The notes under the pieces were generated by a model that did not search any database, was not told the origin of the DNA, and saw only the letters and a program-made list of their open reading frames with translations. The position numbers and the translations under genes were made by a program. A stretch of 64,000 nt of DNA from Crocinitomicaceae bacterium. GTDB taxonomy: Bacteria > Bacteroidota > Bacteroidia > Flavobacteriales_D > Crocinitomicaceae. Shown piece after piece: positions 1 through 9,263 of this stretch; positions within the stretch are counted from its first letter, which is position 1, and each line of letters opens with the position of its first letter. The stretch lies in assembly GCA_023957475.1 (NCBI GenBank), contig JAMLHA010000011.1, positions 47,020 to 111,019 on the forward strand. The letters are read 5' to 3'.

Positions 1-704
1 TACGTTTCGGATGCGTGCATTTCCGTTTACATCTAGGCTTGCAGTAGGGTTTGCATTGAGGTTAACACCAACACTTCCACCTTGTGGTAGAATTTGAAGA
101 TTTCCGTTTGCGTTTGTTTGGAAATCGGTATAGCTTCCGTTTGTTCTAGATAAACGAAACTGCCAATCATTTTGTACAACTTCCAACCTTCGGCTAGCAT
201 TTATATTCGATGTTTCGCCTTGATCACCGATTCTCCAAAAGCGATTGTTACCTACAAAAGCATGCACAGTTGCATTGGTTGCGAATTTGTAATATTGGTT
301 GGAATTAATTGTCAAACCTAAAATCCTTGATTAGCTTTTGATAAAAACTCAAAGCGGTTTCGCTGTCCTGATATTTGCCCACTAGCACCAAAAACAATAT
401 AGGTCGTTTTGACCGTTGTTTCAGAAGTAAATAAATCTAAACTACCAGATTGATTAGGGATTGGAAATATACGTAACCCATCACCAGAGTTATCAACCAA
501 CGAGGTTAAGGCATTGCCTGTGGTGAATTGAGCACGGGGAGTGGTGTTTGTAAATGTTAATTGGGTAGTTGTTGATAGTACCTAGGTTATTACCATTATT
601 ACCATTATTTAAACTACCATTAGATAACCAATAAGTTTGCCCCCAACTTTTGAAGCACTAAGCAGTAAACAAATCCGCTATTAATTTGTATTTAGGCGTT
701 TCAT
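1..704 (-). pseudogene. Decayed secreted surface-protein gene, runs off left edge
   Basis: Minus-strand reading from an ATG at 704 gives a signal-peptide-like stretch (RICLLLSA) and then SWGQTYWLSNGSLNNG, continuing as NLGTINNYPINIY, TPRAQFTTGNALTSLV, FVGNNRFWRIGDQGETS and, at the window edge, GGSVGVNLNANPTASLDVNG. These pieces read as one protein only if the frame changes near 550 and near 320; stop codons also interrupt the start (TAA TAG at 683-678, TAG at 660-658). The NPTASLDVNG style is common in secreted repeat or tail-fibre-like proteins of Flavobacteriales (recalled, not searched). At least two frameshifts plus three stops make this a pseudogene unless the assembly is wrong here. The 3' end lies outside the window. 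No function can be assigned. Confidence 0.6.
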
Positions 705-709
705 GATTG

Positions 710-1701
710 TTAAGAGATTATTACCCTTATCAGTGTGATGAAGCCTTTGTACTTACTTGCGTTCAATATTTTCAAGAATATATAAATTTCCCTCCGAACA
801 TGGATTCCCATTTTGATTATTCCCATTCCAAATCAATTGAAACCGTTTTCAGAAGAAAAAACGAGATTACCTCATATTCAAATGGAGATTTTAATAACAT
901 CACTATATGAACCATAAATCATTTACGCCATCTCCGTTTGGAGTGAATACGTTGGGCTTGTTTAAGGAGTTTGTATTGATGAAAAATTATCTATATTTAT
1001 ATAGTAGCAATTTAAACCATTTAGGAACGTAGAATCAACAACGAAATTAGGAAATATAGTATCGGGATAAAAATTACCTATAATTATCCATCGTTCGCCT
1101 CCTTTGCCAATGTATTCTTTGTAATAACTACACTCAACAGTATCTGTAATGTATCTAATGCTTACCCAATCAGGGGGCCTATTATTTCGCCATAGTAATA
1201 ATAAATTACTGAATCATTTACAAATTTCAAACCAACTTGATTGGTTGTGATATTATAATTAGCCAAGTTCGTATAAAAAGAAAAGGAATAGATACTTCTA
1301 AACAAACTTTCTGATAGTTTCATTTGAATGTACTCTCTATAAAAAATACCATCAAAAAATCCAATATAAGCATTTCCATCTTTAGCTTTTTGATACCCAT
1401 TTGCAGTATATGGTATATTTGAATTATCTCCAATACTCGCACATGCGTTAAAATAATCAGGTGTAGAGAAGCAACCTACTGTTTGGCTGTTGGCACACAT
1501 AGGGTTAAACACGTATTTGCAATTTTCAATATTTGCAGAACCTGTCGGGCATTGGTAATACTCCTCAAAACTTGGGTTCATTACCAAGTTTTGGGCATTG
1601 AGATGTAAGCACACAAAAATAAATGTAAAAAACACAAAGGCTTTTCTCCCCAATTTATAATCGGGACTGAACAGTTTTATGTATTTTAAGTTGTTCAGCA
1701 C
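710..1701 (-). pseudogene. Decayed T9SS surface protein with CHU_C C-terminal domain
   Basis: The first 179 codons (1701 to 1162) are open and encode a signal peptide (ending LHLNAQ) and a mature start NLVMNPSFEEYYQCP, an opening recalled from Bacteroidota proteins that carry a gliding-motility C-terminal domain. The frame ends in a G run at about 1172-1177. Shifting by one base restores PPDWVSIRYITDTVECSYY, then EYIGKGGERWIIIGNFYPD and VVDSTFLNGLNCYYI. A second shift near 965 restores the CHU_C hallmark KPNVFTPNGDGVNDLWF, and a third gives IWNGNNQNGNPCSEG close to the end. So a complete protein of roughly 320 residues can be traced through at least three frameshifts. It lies immediately upstream of the other decayed gene, suggesting that a pair of surface-protein genes was lost together. 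Confidence 0.7.
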
Positions 1702-1852
1702 TTGATAAGAATTGTTTAAATTGGCTTTATGCCATAAAATAATAAACTCTGCTTTCTAAAATTACTAAAGCCAAAAACAGGAAAGGGCTTGCCTCCGAGG
1801 AGGTCTTTTAAACTTTAACACTTTTTTAGTAAATACGTTACTTCTAATGTAT

Positions 1853-1860
1853 TACCTTTG
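1853..1860 (+). promoter_or_regulatory. TAnnTTTG -7 box, possible small-RNA promoter
   Basis: TACCTTTG matches the Bacteroidota sigma-A -7 consensus TAnnTTTG exactly. No coding region follows for 300 bases; instead two hairpins follow at once. No clear TTG -33 box is seen at the expected spacing. Confidence 0.45.
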
Positions 1861-1933
1861 CCGCGATATAGAACGCAGAATTTATATCACGGGAGGTGGA
1901 AGTGCAGTATTTGTTTTTTCATCTCCTTTTTTT
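1861..1933 (+). ncRNA. Candidate small RNA with intrinsic terminator
   Basis: Directly after an exact -7 box come two hairpins. The first pairs CGCGATATA (1862-1870) with TATATCACG (1883-1891), one mismatch. The second pairs GGAGGTGGAA (1892-1901) with TTTCATCTCC (1917-1926), two G-U pairs, and is followed by seven T residues (1927-1933), as in an intrinsic terminator. Promoter, about 70 transcribed bases and terminator thus form a complete unit in a 467-base gap (1702-2168) with no gene. The rest of that gap holds only a short GCCTCC/GGAGGT inverted repeat near 1790 and the yicC promoter. I recognise no known RNA family. The call is structural inference only. Confidence 0.35.
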
Positions 1934-2144
1934 AAAACCAATATACCAAATTTAAACTATTATTTCGAAAAAAAATCAATAAATGAATATTTTGTGTTTC
2001 TAGATGAATAGTTTAAATTGTTGCATGAATATTCATGCTTAAACCTTTTTCAAAATAGAATTTGGCGTAGCTGCTTGTACGTTGTGGGTGGTTAAGTATC
2101 AGTTTATTCAACGCAGAAATCAAGTGAATACAAATATTTTTCTG

Positions 2145-2152
2145 TAGCTTTG
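2145..2152 (+). promoter_or_regulatory. -7 promoter box for yicC-gmk-nadD
   Basis: TAGCTTTG matches TAnnTTTG and lies 16 bases upstream of the yicC ATG, which fits a short leader. The next two genes have no gap in front of them, so this box probably drives all three. Confidence 0.6.
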
Positions 2153-2168
2153 CTAAAAAATAGGTTTT

Positions 2169-3035
2169 ATGTTGATGTCAATGACAGGATTTGGACGTGC
2201 ATCTGGCACTTTTGAGTCAAAAAAAATTTCAATTGAAATTCGCTCTTTAAACAGTAAAGGACTTGATTTGAGTGTGCGTATTCACAATTTTTACAAAGAG
2301 TTAGAGCCCGAAATCCGTAGAAAGGTGACAGAATTATTGGAAAGAGGTAAAGTGGATTTATTTCTAAATCTTGATAGTACTGGTGATAATAAGAATTTCT
2401 CCATCAACACCGATTTGGCAAAGGCTTATTACAATGATTTACAATCGATTAATACTGCAATTGGTCAAAAGACCGAAGATTACTTGTCTATTTTAATACG
2501 TATGCCAGATATTTTTGTGAATGAGCACGAAGAAATGTCGGATGAGGAAAAGAAATTTATTTTGCAATTAGTTACCGAAGCTTGTAATAAACTCAATGAA
2601 TTTAGAAGACAAGAAGGTGTAGCATTAGAAAATGAATTTAGTCAACGTATTGAGAATATTCGTTCATTATTAAATGAAGTGCCAAAATACGAACGAGAGC
2701 GAATAGATACAATTAAAGAACGCATTCGCAAAGGATTGGAAGAAATTGCTGCTGCAAATTATGACAATAACCGATTGGAACAAGAATTGATTTTTTATAT
2801 AGAGAAATTAGACGTTTCGGAAGAAAAAATGCGTTTAGCCAATCACTTGAATTATTTCTTGGAAACAATGAAAATACCGAATGCTGGAAAAAAATTAGGA
2901 TTTATTTCACAAGAGATTGGACGAGAAATTAATACTTTAGGTAGTAAGAGCAACCATGCAGAAATGCAAAAACTGGTTGTGGATATGAAAGACGATTTAG
3001 AAAAAATCAAAGAACAAGTACTGAATACATTGTAA
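2169..3035 (+). CDS. yicC: YicC family endoribonuclease-like protein
   Basis: 288 residues, the usual family length. The N-terminus MSMTGFGRA is the family signature and the C-terminal third (DUF1732) has IEKLDVSEEKMRLANHLN and then GKKLGFISQEIGREINTLGS. Members are cytoplasmic oligomeric proteins; E. coli YicC acts in RNA turnover as an endoribonuclease or adaptor, so a ribonuclease role here is family inference. Translation may start at either of two closely spaced ATGs (2169 or 2175); the first is used. The stop codon is followed at once by the gmk ATG. The neighbourhood yicC-gmk-nadD is widespread in Bacteroidota and suggests one transcript. Confidence 0.93.
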   Translation: MLMSMTGFGRASGTFESKKISIEIRSLNSKGLDLSVRIHNFYKELEPEIRRKVTELLERGKVDLFLNLDSTGDNKNFSINTDLAKAYYNDLQSINTAIGQKTEDYLSILIRMPDIFVNEHEEMSDEEKKFILQLVTEACNKLNEFRRQEGVALENEFSQRIENIRSLLNEVPKYERERIDTIKERIRKGLEEIAAANYDNNRLEQELIFYIEKLDVSEEKMRLANHLNYFLETMKIPNAGKKLGFISQEIGREINTLGSKSNHAEMQKLVVDMKDDLEKIKEQVLNTL

Positions 3036-3617
3036 ATGGCAACATTTAATAAAATAGGGAAAAGCATTATTTTTTCAGCACCATCGGGAGCAGGGAAAAC
3101 AACGATTGTTCGTTATTTATTGTCACAACTCAAGCACTTGGAGTTTTCAATTTCGGCTTGTAGTCGATCGCCAAGAGCCAATGAAGTAGATGGAAAGGAT
3201 TATCATTTTATTGGTTTAGAAGGATTTAAGCAAAAAATTAAAGAAAATGCTTTTGTGGAGTGGGAGGAGGTTTATACCGACAATTTTTATGGTACTTTAA
3301 CTAGTGAGTTGGAACGCATCTGGGAAAAAGGCAATACCGTTGTCTTTGATGTGGATGTGATTGGCGGTCTCAACTTAAAAGAAACATTAGGAGATCAAGC
3401 ACTGGCAGTGTTTGTTTTGCCTCCATCAGTTGAAATATTGAAAGAGCGATTGCAATCACGTTCCACAGAATCAGAAGAAAAAATTGCGATGCGTATTAGT
3501 AAGGCAGAGTATGAATTGAGCTTTAAGAATCAGTTTGACTATGTTTTGCTAAATGATGATTTAGAAAAAGCGTGTCAAGAAGCAAAAAAACTGGTAGAAG
3601 AATTTATCAATAAATGA
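3036..3617 (+). CDS. gmk: Guanylate kinase
   Basis: Converts GMP plus ATP to GDP in the cytoplasm, an essential step of guanine nucleotide synthesis. 193 residues, normal size. The P-loop APSGAGKTT lies at about residues 15-23, the GMP-binding segment has the expected SACSRSPRANEVDGKDYHF, and the lid region EKIAMRISKAEYEL follows near residue 155. The start abuts the yicC stop codon without a gap and the 3' end overlaps nadD by four bases (ATGA), so the three genes are probably translated from one message. Confidence 0.97.
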   Translation: MATFNKIGKSIIFSAPSGAGKTTIVRYLLSQLKHLEFSISACSRSPRANEVDGKDYHFIGLEGFKQKIKENAFVEWEEVYTDNFYGTLTSELERIWEKGNTVVFDVDVIGGLNLKETLGDQALAVFVLPPSVEILKERLQSRSTESEEKIAMRISKAEYELSFKNQFDYVLLNDDLEKACQEAKKLVEEFINK

Positions 3618-4204
3618 AGATAGGTTTATATTTTGGTTCTTTTAATCCAATTCATGTTGGACATTTAATCATTGCCAATTACATGGTTGACCATGCATTA
3701 TTGGATCAAGTTTGGTTTGTCATTTCTCCACACAACCCATTAAAAGATAAAAAGACACTTTTGGAAGATTATCACCGATTGGCATTGGTAAAAGAAGCCA
3801 TTGATGACAACCCACGATTAAGAGCCAGCGATATTGAATTTGGAATGGCTCAACCAAATTATACCGTTAAAACACTTGCTGTATTAAAAGAAAAATATCC
3901 AACGTATAAATTTGTGCTCATCATGGGTGAAGACAATTTGAATTCACTTCACAAATGGTACAATTATGAATACCTTCTTGAAAATTATGAAATTGTAGTT
4001 TACCCACGCATCACAGACGCAAACGAAGAAGCAAAGCAAGTTCCATTCAATCATCCTTCCATTACCTATTTAAAAGACGTGCCAATTGTCTCTATTTCCT
4101 CTACTTTTATCCGAAATTTGATAAAAAACGGCAAAGATTATCGCTATTTAGTTACCTCCCCAGTTTACAAATACATTGATGAAATGGGGTTTTACAAAAA
4201 TTAA
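3614..4204 (+). CDS. nadD: Nicotinate-nucleotide adenylyltransferase
   Basis: Adenylates nicotinate mononucleotide with ATP in NAD synthesis. 196 residues. The N-terminus GLYFGSFNPIHVGHLIIAN carries the nucleotidyltransferase motif GxFxPxHxGH, and the C-terminal VSISSTFIRNLIKNGK carries the SSTxIR motif that contacts the phosphates; the middle GEDNLNSLHKWYNYE is typical of NadD. It overlaps the end of gmk by four bases. About 150 bases without recognisable features separate it from the next gene. Confidence 0.96.
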   Translation: MKIGLYFGSFNPIHVGHLIIANYMVDHALLDQVWFVISPHNPLKDKKTLLEDYHRLALVKEAIDDNPRLRASDIEFGMAQPNYTVKTLAVLKEKYPTYKFVLIMGEDNLNSLHKWYNYEYLLENYEIVVYPRITDANEEAKQVPFNHPSITYLKDVPIVSISSTFIRNLIKNGKDYRYLVTSPVYKYIDEMGFYKN

Positions 4205-4361
4205 ATATTCATTGAAACCTATTAAATTTTCATCGACAACATCAATTTGAATAAGAGTAAGTAAAAAATTAAAGTTGTTTCAAAATAATTGCATACATTG
4301 CATAGACTAACGTAATCATATGAGTTGAAAAGGGCTTAGGTATTAATTAAACTACTTGATT

Positions 4362-4826
4362 ATGCTGACTATTGATGAAACTACAGTTGAAGGTATTTTA
4401 TACAATACCATTAATAGACCAACAGAGCTTGAAAAACATAGAATGATTAAATTTCTGCGTGAAAATCTTAGTTTAAGTGCGTCAAAAGATGAGGAATCCA
4501 TCCGTAAAGCATTGGAATATGCGTTAAAAGAGCGGATGTCATTTGGTGGATTCATTATTGTCCAAAAACTTTTTAATGAAATAATCGGTATTACAGTTGT
4601 TAATCACACAGGGATGGAAGGGTATATGCCTGAAAATATTTTGGTTTATATTGCTGTTTCGGATGAATATAAGAAAAAAGGCATAGGAAAATTAATGATC
4701 CGTCAGGTGTTAAATTATGCAAAGGGAGAAATCGTTGTATTGCTTAGAGATAATACACATTTGGTGCCTATTTTTGAAAATTTGGGCTTCAAAAAAACGG
4801 TGGAAGGAATGATAATTGAAAGATAA
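4362..4826 (+). CDS. GNAT family N-acetyltransferase
   Basis: 154 residues. The acetyl-CoA-binding motif A is visible as IAVSDEYKKKGIGKLMIRQV (residues about 92-111), preceded by a beta strand NILVYIAVS and followed by VPIFENLGFKKT, the usual last strands of the fold. The substrate cannot be read from the sequence: family members modify amines on proteins, antibiotics or small metabolites. The ATG at 4362 is preferred over a TTG six bases upstream. It stands alone between nadD and the cold-shock gene, with 150 bases in front. Confidence 0.85.
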   Translation: MLTIDETTVEGILYNTINRPTELEKHRMIKFLRENLSLSASKDEESIRKALEYALKERMSFGGFIIVQKLFNEIIGITVVNHTGMEGYMPENILVYIAVSDEYKKKGIGKLMIRQVLNYAKGEIVVLLRDNTHLVPIFENLGFKKTVEGMIIER

Positions 4827-4892
4827 TTTACAAATTAGTGCTTCTACTAATTATTTTCTGTTACCTTTATAAAAAATTTTAATAAAAGATTA

Positions 4893-5084
4893 ATGAATAA
4901 AGGTACAGTAAAATTCTTCAATGAAACAAAAGGTTTTGGTTTTGTTGTTGATGATGAAACAGGAAAAGAGTATTTTGTACACGTTACAGGATTGAAAGAC
5001 AAAATCACTCAAAATGACAAAGTTTCCTTTGATATTGAAGAAGGAAGAAAGGGTTTAAATGCAGTTAACGTCGCTAAGATTTAA
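4893..5084 (+). CDS. Cold-shock domain protein
   Basis: 63 residues, a single cold-shock domain that binds single-stranded nucleic acid and acts as an RNA chaperone. RNP1 is KGFGFV (residues 13-18) and RNP2 is YFVHV (27-31), preceded by the usual GTVKFFNETKGFGF start. A near-consensus -7 box TACCTTTA lies at 4862-4869, 23 bases before the ATG. An intrinsic terminator follows 45 bases after the stop, so the gene is probably monocistronic. Whether it is cold-induced cannot be told from the sequence. Confidence 0.95.
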   Translation: MNKGTVKFFNETKGFGFVVDDETGKEYFVHVTGLKDKITQNDKVSFDIEEGRKGLNAVNVAKI

Positions 5085-5129
5085 TATAGTTTTTACACTT
5101 TTTGTTAATTAGAAATTGACAAGTCAAAG

Positions 5130-5161
5130 AAAAGCTGTTTACATTGTAAGCGGCTTTTTTT
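5130..5161 (+). terminator. Intrinsic terminator of the cold-shock gene
   Basis: A 13-bp stem (5130-5142 with 5146-5158, two G-U pairs) around the loop ATT, running into a T tract to 5161. Confidence 0.8.
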
Positions 5162-5182
5162 GTGCTCAATAATTGTATGCAT

Positions 5183-5211
5183 AAAAAAACGGTGACAAAA
5201 GCCACCGTTTT
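5183..5211 (-). terminator. Intrinsic terminator of mdh
   Basis: AAAACGGTG (5186-5194) pairs perfectly with CACCGTTTT (5203-5211). Read on the minus strand it is followed by a T tract, 32 bases after the mdh stop. Confidence 0.8.
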
Positions 5212-5242
5212 CTATTTCTTGTACTAATGTTTAAAACAATGC

Positions 5243-6175
5243 TTATACATTCATTGTATCTAAAACCTTCATTACGTCTTTAACGTGGTTTGCAGATTCT
5301 TCTAACATTGCTTTTTCATCAGCATTTAACTGTAATTCGATGATTTTTTCGATACCATTTTTTCCTAAAATTACAGGAACGCCTAAATAGATATCCTTCA
5401 TTCCGTATTCACCTTGTAACCAAGCACAAACTGGGAATACACGTTTTTGGTCACGGATAATTGCTTCAACCATTTGAGCAGCAGCAGCTCCTGGAGCATA
5501 CCATGCAGAAGTTCCTAACAATTTCACGATTTCACCACCACCAACTTTTGTACGTTCGATGATAGCATCCAATTTATCTTTAGAGATTAATTCTGTTACA
5601 GGAATACCTCCAACAGTTGTATAACGAGGAAGTGGAACCATTGTATCTCCGTGTCCACCCATCAATACTGCTTGGATATCTTTTGGAGAAACGTTTAATT
5701 CTGTTGCTAAGAACGCACGGTAACGAGCTGTATCTAAAATTCCAGCCATACCAAATACTCTGTTAGCAGGGAATTTAGATGTCAAATAAGCACAATACGT
5801 CATAACGTCTAATGGATTAGAAACGATGATGATAATTGTGTTTGGAGAATGTTTTACGATGTTTTCTGTAACTGTTTTAACAATTCCAGCATTTGTAGCG
5901 ATTAAATCGTCACGAGACATTCCTGGTTTTCTTGGTAATCCTGATGTGATAACAACTACATCTGAATTAGCTGTTTTTGAATAATCATTTGTTGAACCAA
6001 CAGTTCTTGTATCATACAAGTTAATTGGAGATTTTTCCCAAATATCCAATGCTTTGCCTTCTGCAAAACCTTCTTTAATGTCTAATAAAACTACCTCATT
6101 GGCAATTTCACGGTAAGCAAGAACATCAGCACATGTTGCACCAACATTTCCTGCTCCTACTACAGTTACTTTCAT
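5243..6175 (-). CDS. mdh: Malate dehydrogenase (NAD)
   Basis: Interconverts malate and oxaloacetate in the TCA cycle. 310 residues, of the lactate-dehydrogenase-like MDH type. The Rossmann start is TVVGAGNVGATCAD, the mobile active-site loop is GLPRKPGMSRDDL with its two substrate-binding arginines, and the catalytic histidine lies in GGHGDTMVPLPRY. The arginine in the loop where LDH has glutamine supports malate rather than lactate as substrate. It is a single-gene unit with its own terminator, facing the cold-shock gene. Confidence 0.96.
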   Translation of the reverse strand: MKVTVVGAGNVGATCADVLAYREIANEVVLLDIKEGFAEGKALDIWEKSPINLYDTRTVGSTNDYSKTANSDVVVITSGLPRKPGMSRDDLIATNAGIVKTVTENIVKHSPNTIIIIVSNPLDVMTYCAYLTSKFPANRVFGMAGILDTARYRAFLATELNVSPKDIQAVLMGGHGDTMVPLPRYTTVGGIPVTELISKDKLDAIIERTKVGGGEIVKLLGTSAWYAPGAAAAQMVEAIIRDQKRVFPVCAWLQGEYGMKDIYLGVPVILGKNGIEKIIELQLNADEKAMLEESANHVKDVMKVLDTMNV

Positions 6176-6298
6176 GTTTATTGGTATTAAATTATTGAAT
6201 CTATATTAATTGATGCGAATTTAATACAAATGTGAGAAAAAAGATAATAAAATCGAAAGAATTTTACAAATGAAAAATAACTTGCTACCTACTTTTGA

Positions 6299-8920
6299 TT
6301 ACTTAAGTATGTTGACATGACCATTCCATTCGTATTTTCCATCATTTTGCAGATCTCTTGCAGAAATTTTCCAACTATAAGCGCCTGTTTCAATGATTCG
6401 ACCGTTGTAAGTACCATCCCATCCAGCATCAATGTCAGAACTTTCAAAAATCATTTCACCCCAACGATTGAATACTTGTAAGTGGAACGAATAAACATCA
6501 ATACCACTAATGTGTATTTTCCAACTTTGATTGAACTCATCACCGTCTGGCGTAAATGTATTTGGAACAAATAACACTACATCTGGATAAACAATCAAAT
6601 TTTGTGTTAATGTATCGGTACAACCTAATTCTGAAGTTACAATCAACGTGACAGGATACGTACCTGTTTCTCCATACGGATAGGTAACTTTTGGTCGTTC
6701 TTGCGAAGAATACGAAGGAGTACCATCCGTAAATATCCAACTGTATTGGGTTGCTAATTCCGATAAATTTTGAAAATAGACATCTGTGTTGAATACTTTA
6801 ACCGGATTTGGACTCCATGTAAAGTTTGCAGTTGGTCGTGGCTGAACAGTTAAATAATCTACCATTTTTATGGAATCAACACAACCTAATGGAGAGATAA
6901 CAATTAAGCTAACATCGTATTTTCCAGCCATTAATGAATCTGTAAATACAATTGGCTCATTGGTTGCTGTTTTGTTTTTTGGATAGAACCATGTATAGCT
7001 GGATGTCATAGTCATATCTGTTTCATAATGAAGTTCAAACGAAGCAGGTTCGCACAATTCAGGTGTAACAACACTCATTTTTGGTTCTGGCAATGGCGCC
7101 ACATAAACTTGCGTAGTTAAAATGAGTGGAGTTGTTTCGCAAACATCTGAAATTGTTGCTATATATTGCTGTGTTTGTGGAGGGTTTGCAGGGATTTCCA
7201 TTTCTGTCACTCCAGTTTGTGTTTCTCCTGTATTCCAAACAATGCTATAAGGTGCTAAACCACCTGCAACGTTGGTTAATTTAACTACTGTAGGATAACC
7301 TGGGCAAATAGTGTCGTTTGGAGAAATGAGTGCCGATAAAGGTTGTCTAACAGATACGTTGATTGTCTCTGTGTTTGATGTACAACCGCTTTGACCTTCA
7401 GCATAAACTGTGATTGTTTGATCTGTAGTAAAAGGGCCTAAATGTACCGTTCCAGATGTGCTTGTTGTACCACTCCAATGATAGGATTCATTCAAGCCTT
7501 GAACTTCAACCCATGCAGCTAAATCAACAAATCCATTTTGACAGATTAACGTGTCATTTGAGGTGTGCAATAAAAGTGGCGCAGGATCAGTAATGGTTAC
7601 GCTAGAGCTAAATGTACAGCCATATTGATTTCTTGAAAATACGGTAAAAGTCCCCATTCCAAAACCTCCTTGAGTGGCATTGGTTACCCAAGTTAAACCA
7701 CCGTCAAAGCTATAATCTACTGCATTCGCATTTGTTATGGTAATAGTACCATCTGTCATGCCTGCACATGACGGACCTGTCCAACTTGTTGTATGGGTAG
7801 TTTTAGATACAAGTATTTCTACCGTGTCTTTAACTGCTGGACAGATGTTATTATTCTCTGTTAAGATAAATTTATACAATCCAGGTTGGTTTACAACAAC
7901 ATTGGGAGAAAGTGTTGTATTGTTTGGTTGGTAATTAACAGATGGAGTTGGTGTAATGCCAGTGGTTATATGACTCCAAATTTTTGAATTAGCAGGATCA
8001 CTTATAGTTCCATTTAAATGAATAACAGTACCAGAACAAACAACTTGATCAGGACCAGCATTTGGTGTTGGAGGAGGAACAACATTGATGTAAAAAGTAT
8101 CCAAGAACACACCTTCGTCGGCAGTGATTTCAACTACATACATTGTTGTATCTGTCGGAGTAACTGTTACATTTGCTCCACTAGTAGGATTGGATACACC
8201 AGTTGTTATTAACCAGTTAAATGTAGGGTTTGTTAATCCAATTGCTAAAATATTTACCGTTGCCGAGCTACCTAAGCAGATTGTTTGATCGGGAGTATGG
8301 GGGTTGCAAGTTACTTGTGCAGAACCAAAGAAATTTAAGTTAACGTTTTGATTGGTGTAACTATAATTGGATAAACATAGAATAAATTGATCACCTGCAT
8401 TTACATTTATAGGAGGTTGGTAGCTGCTACTAGATGCATTGGGTGGATAGTTCGCTGGAGTTGACATTCCAGTATTTCCGTTACATGTCCCATTCCAGTT
8501 ACAAGCTATTGGAGCAAGTGTATTGTTGTGTATTCCTGTGCATGCATTTCCATTGGTGTTTTGCCACATTATCCAATCAAAACAGCCATTGCCAGAAGGG
8601 TTTCCAGCAGCATTCAAACCTATCAACGACCATTGGAGTGTACCTGAGGTGATAATAGTGATGGATATAAATGTAGAAACAGTTTCTCCTGATAAAAGAC
8701 AACCAGAGTTGACTCCTTGTGGATTGGAACTTGGATTGGTATATGAGCCAGCTGTGAAATCAGTTATGTTATAAGAAGGGTTGCTACCATTCACAGTAAA
8801 GTTTGGAGTAGTACATCCGGGTATTGCAAGATCACAATTTACAGGAAGCTGCTGCGCCAATAAATTGCCATATTGCATGATAATTGCAATTATAAATAGA
8901 TATGTTAGTGCTTTTTTCAT
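6299..8920 (-). CDS. Large T9SS-exported surface protein (SprB, PKD, CHU_C domains)
   Basis: 873 residues when started at ATG 8920, where a signal peptide MKKALTYLFIIAII...NLLAQ begins; an ATG four codons upstream overlaps the previous stop. After an N-terminal region of about 200 residues follow Ig-like segments (DQTICLGSSATVNI, DQVVCSGTVIHLNG), a SprB-type repeat (VDYSFDGGLTWVTN ... SVTITDPAP, about 400-460), a PKD domain near 690-770 (FTWSPNPV ... YSWIFTDGTPSYSS) and the C-terminal CHU_C sorting domain (FVPNTFTPDGDEFNQSW ... VFNRWGEMIF). The latter directs secretion and cell-surface attachment by type IX secretion. Roughly the last 600 residues are paralogous to the protein at 23126-26587. 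The ligand is unknown. It follows a small secreted protein by four bases, so the two are probably co-transcribed. Confidence 0.9.
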   Translation of the reverse strand: MKKALTYLFIIAIIMQYGNLLAQQLPVNCDLAIPGCTTPNFTVNGSNPSYNITDFTAGSYTNPSSNPQGVNSGCLLSGETVSTFISITIITSGTLQWSLIGLNAAGNPSGNGCFDWIMWQNTNGNACTGIHNNTLAPIACNWNGTCNGNTGMSTPANYPPNASSSSYQPPINVNAGDQFILCLSNYSYTNQNVNLNFFGSAQVTCNPHTPDQTICLGSSATVNILAIGLTNPTFNWLITTGVSNPTSGANVTVTPTDTTMYVVEITADEGVFLDTFYINVVPPPTPNAGPDQVVCSGTVIHLNGTISDPANSKIWSHITTGITPTPSVNYQPNNTTLSPNVVVNQPGLYKFILTENNNICPAVKDTVEILVSKTTHTTSWTGPSCAGMTDGTITITNANAVDYSFDGGLTWVTNATQGGFGMGTFTVFSRNQYGCTFSSSVTITDPAPLLLHTSNDTLICQNGFVDLAAWVEVQGLNESYHWSGTTSTSGTVHLGPFTTDQTITVYAEGQSGCTSNTETINVSVRQPLSALISPNDTICPGYPTVVKLTNVAGGLAPYSIVWNTGETQTGVTEMEIPANPPQTQQYIATISDVCETTPLILTTQVYVAPLPEPKMSVVTPELCEPASFELHYETDMTMTSSYTWFYPKNKTATNEPIVFTDSLMAGKYDVSLIVISPLGCVDSIKMVDYLTVQPRPTANFTWSPNPVKVFNTDVYFQNLSELATQYSWIFTDGTPSYSSQERPKVTYPYGETGTYPVTLIVTSELGCTDTLTQNLIVYPDVVLFVPNTFTPDGDEFNQSWKIHISGIDVYSFHLQVFNRWGEMIFESSDIDAGWDGTYNGRIIETGAYSWKISARDLQNDGKYEWNGHVNILK

Positions 8921-8924
8921 GTTA

Positions 8925-9263
8925 TTAATCATTACAATCTACAAATGGATAAGGTTTAAGCGCATCAACACCGTATTTTCCAAATTGCATACAATGAAGT
9001 GTCGATGCAACTGTTCCAAACCAGTTTGTAAGATTGGTTGTATTAATTTCTTCTTTAGCAAGAATGAAGAATCTTTTTGTGGGTCTATCTAATCTAACCA
9101 CACTCACAAGTTGGTCATTCTTGATTTGGTTTTCAATTGATTGAATGGTTGCTTCATCATCTAGTTGGAACAATCCTTGAGAAAAGTACAAAGTTTGTTC
9201 TTGACCATAAGATTGAAAACTAAGGCTGAAAAGGAAAAATACTATAAAAATAAAATTTTTCAT
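8925..9263 (-). CDS. Small secreted protein of unknown function
   Basis: 112 residues with a clear signal peptide (MKNFIFIVFFLFSLSFQSYGQ) followed by about 90 polar residues. The pattern YFSQGLFQLDDEATIQSIENQ...VSVVRLDRPTKRFFIL suggests a compact alpha/beta domain of the kind that detects or compares residues, but I recognise no family. Two cysteines (TLHCMQF and FVDCND) could form a disulfide in the periplasm. It ends four bases before the start codon of the large T9SS protein and probably shares its transcript, so a role connected with that surface protein is likely but unproven. Confidence 0.75.
   Translation of the reverse strand: MKNFIFIVFFLFSLSFQSYGQEQTLYFSQGLFQLDDEATIQSIENQIKNDQLVSVVRLDRPTKRFFILAKEEINTTNLTNWFGTVASTLHCMQFGKYGVDALKPYPFVDCND

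Noticed and set aside
707..910. Small plus-strand ORF of 67 codons
   Set aside because: It overlaps antisense to the CHU_C remnant on the minus strand, whose residues are recognisable; the plus frame has no family features.
1162..1701. Intact 179-residue secreted protein
   Set aside because: Its reading frame ends in a G run and the protein continues in a neighbouring frame with recognisable family sequence, so it is the first part of a broken gene.
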